The position numbers and the translations under genes were made by a program. A DNA stretch of 6,792 nt from Pseudomonadota bacterium (GTDB lineage: Bacteria > Pseudomonadota > Alphaproteobacteria > Rickettsiales > SXRF01), in assembly GCA_028873275.1 (NCBI GenBank), contig JAGWLJ010000078.1:1-6792 (forward strand), read 5' to 3'. This document shows positions 6,253 to 6,792 of this stretch, one piece after another (positions within the stretch are counted from its first letter, which is position 1; each line of letters begins with the position of its first letter). The notes beneath the pieces were generated by a model. The model was not told the DNA's origin. It made no database searches and saw only the letters and a list, made by a program, of their open reading frames with translations.

Positions 6253-6792
6253 CTAATTATATTCCTCCCACAGCGGCTTCTTGAGCGTGGCCAGCATAGC
6301 GGCATGGTCGGCAAGCTCTTCCTCGCTGGGAGTAAAGCTGCGCGGCTCCAGCCGCTCCCCGCCTTGCGCCAGCGCGCCGACATCGATTGCTTCTTTCTGA
6401 GCGTTCAGCTCCAGCATGGCCTGCCGGCCACCCAGCAGCTCGAGATAGACATCGGCCAGCAGCTCGGCGTCGAGCAGGGCCCCGTGCCTGGTACGGCCGG
6501 AGAGATCGATCTCGAAACGGCGGCACAGCGCATCAAGGCTGGCCGGCGAGCCGGGAAATTTCTTGCGCGCCATGGCCACCGTATCGAGGGCGCGCGCCAT
6601 GGGCAGCGGACGAAAGCCGAGGCGTTCCAGCTCGGCGTTGACAAAGCGCATGTCAAACCCGGCATTATGGATCACCAGCGGGTCTTCGGCGATGAAGGCA
6701 AGGAAATCGTCGATTTTTTCGGCAAATACCGGCTTGTCCCGCAGGAATTCATCCGATAGCCCATGCACGCGGAATGCCTCGTCAGGCATTAG
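6253..6792 (-). CDS. dnaQ: DnaQ, DNA polymerase III epsilon subunit (3'-5' exonuclease), C-terminal part
   Basis: DnaQ is the proofreading exonuclease of the replicative DNA polymerase III core. The frame is open to the last base, and the first visible methionine (6789) is internal: it begins MPDEAFRVHGLSDEFL, which in relatives lies about 60 residues into the protein. The Exo I motif (D-x-E) and true start are therefore beyond the window. Numbered from that methionine, the Exo II motif is HNAGFDMRF at 41-49 (D46) and Exo III is H-G-A-L-L-D at 102-107 (H102 and D107), the DEDDh-type arrangement. SLDALCRRFEIDLSGR at 84-99 is typical. The tail from about 125 is the variable region that in the family leads to binding of the alpha subunit. 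The stop is TAG at 6253-6255. The gene is convergent with the DUF484 gene. Confidence 0.94.
   Translation of the reverse strand, partial: LMPDEAFRVHGLSDEFLRDKPVFAEKIDDFLAFIAEDPLVIHNAGFDMRFVNAELERLGFRPLPMARALDTVAMARKKFPGSPASLDALCRRFEIDLSGRTRHGALLDAELLADVYLELLGGRQAMLELNAQKEAIDVGALAQGGERLEPRSFTPSEEELADHAAMLATLKKPLWEEYN

Noticed and set aside
6240..6255. Small hairpin TGGGTC-agat-GACCTA between the DUF484 and dnaQ genes
   Set aside because: The stem is only about four to six pairs, including a G-T, and no T-run follows on either strand, so I do not call a terminator.
6784..6792. CTAATGCCT on the minus strand at the window edge, also present in the priA insert at 3594-3602
   Set aside because: Only nine bases are shared, and at the edge they encode the conserved DnaQ segment L-M-P; chance is sufficient.
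1..6792. Possible replication origin near mnmG and parAB
   Set aside because: I found no cluster of DnaA boxes and no long non-coding stretch; every gap between genes is 64 bases or less.

Overview
The window is an ordinary-looking chromosomal segment of an alphaproteobacterium, with no rRNA, tRNA, CRISPR array, phage or transposase genes. The assignment rests on gene order (mnmG-rsmG-parA-parB), on ParA and ParB sequences that read like alphaproteobacterial Soj/Spo0J, and on a PriA, a small transaldolase, a DUF484 protein and a DnaQ that all look alphaproteobacterial. The PriA is short and its wording recalls rickettsial PriA, but base composition over most of the window is well above that of Rickettsia. 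I cannot name a genus.

Positions 1-2732 hold a plus-strand run: the 3' end of mnmG (tRNA U34 modification), rsmG (16S rRNA m7G methyltransferase), parA and parB (chromosome segregation). The first three genes overlap at their ends, and parB follows parA after 9 bases. Two parS-like sequences lie inside rsmG, so the likely centromere site is in the same operon as its partition proteins. The mnmG-rsmG part is clearly more AT-rich than the rest.

Positions 2741-4783 hold priA (replication restart helicase) on the minus strand, ending 8 bases from parB. It has two oddities. The winged-helix region between the DNA-binding domain and helicase lobe 1 appears to be missing. An in-frame insert of about 22-24 residues sits inside the zinc-binding domain, and its DNA is an imperfect palindrome of about 77 bp, much like the palindromic elements known to insert in frame in Rickettsia genes.

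Positions 4848-6232 hold a plus-strand pair, a small transaldolase (TalC/FSA fold) and a DUF484/GAF-like protein, joined by an ATGA stop-start overlap. They are divergent from priA across a 64-base gap that may hold the promoters. Positions 6253-6792 hold the C-terminal part of dnaQ (DNA polymerase III epsilon subunit) on the minus strand, cut by the window edge.

Together the genes cover housekeeping work in replication, restart, proofreading, segregation and translation, plus one central-carbon enzyme. The items most worth checking are the palindromic insert in PriA and the parS-like sites in rsmG.
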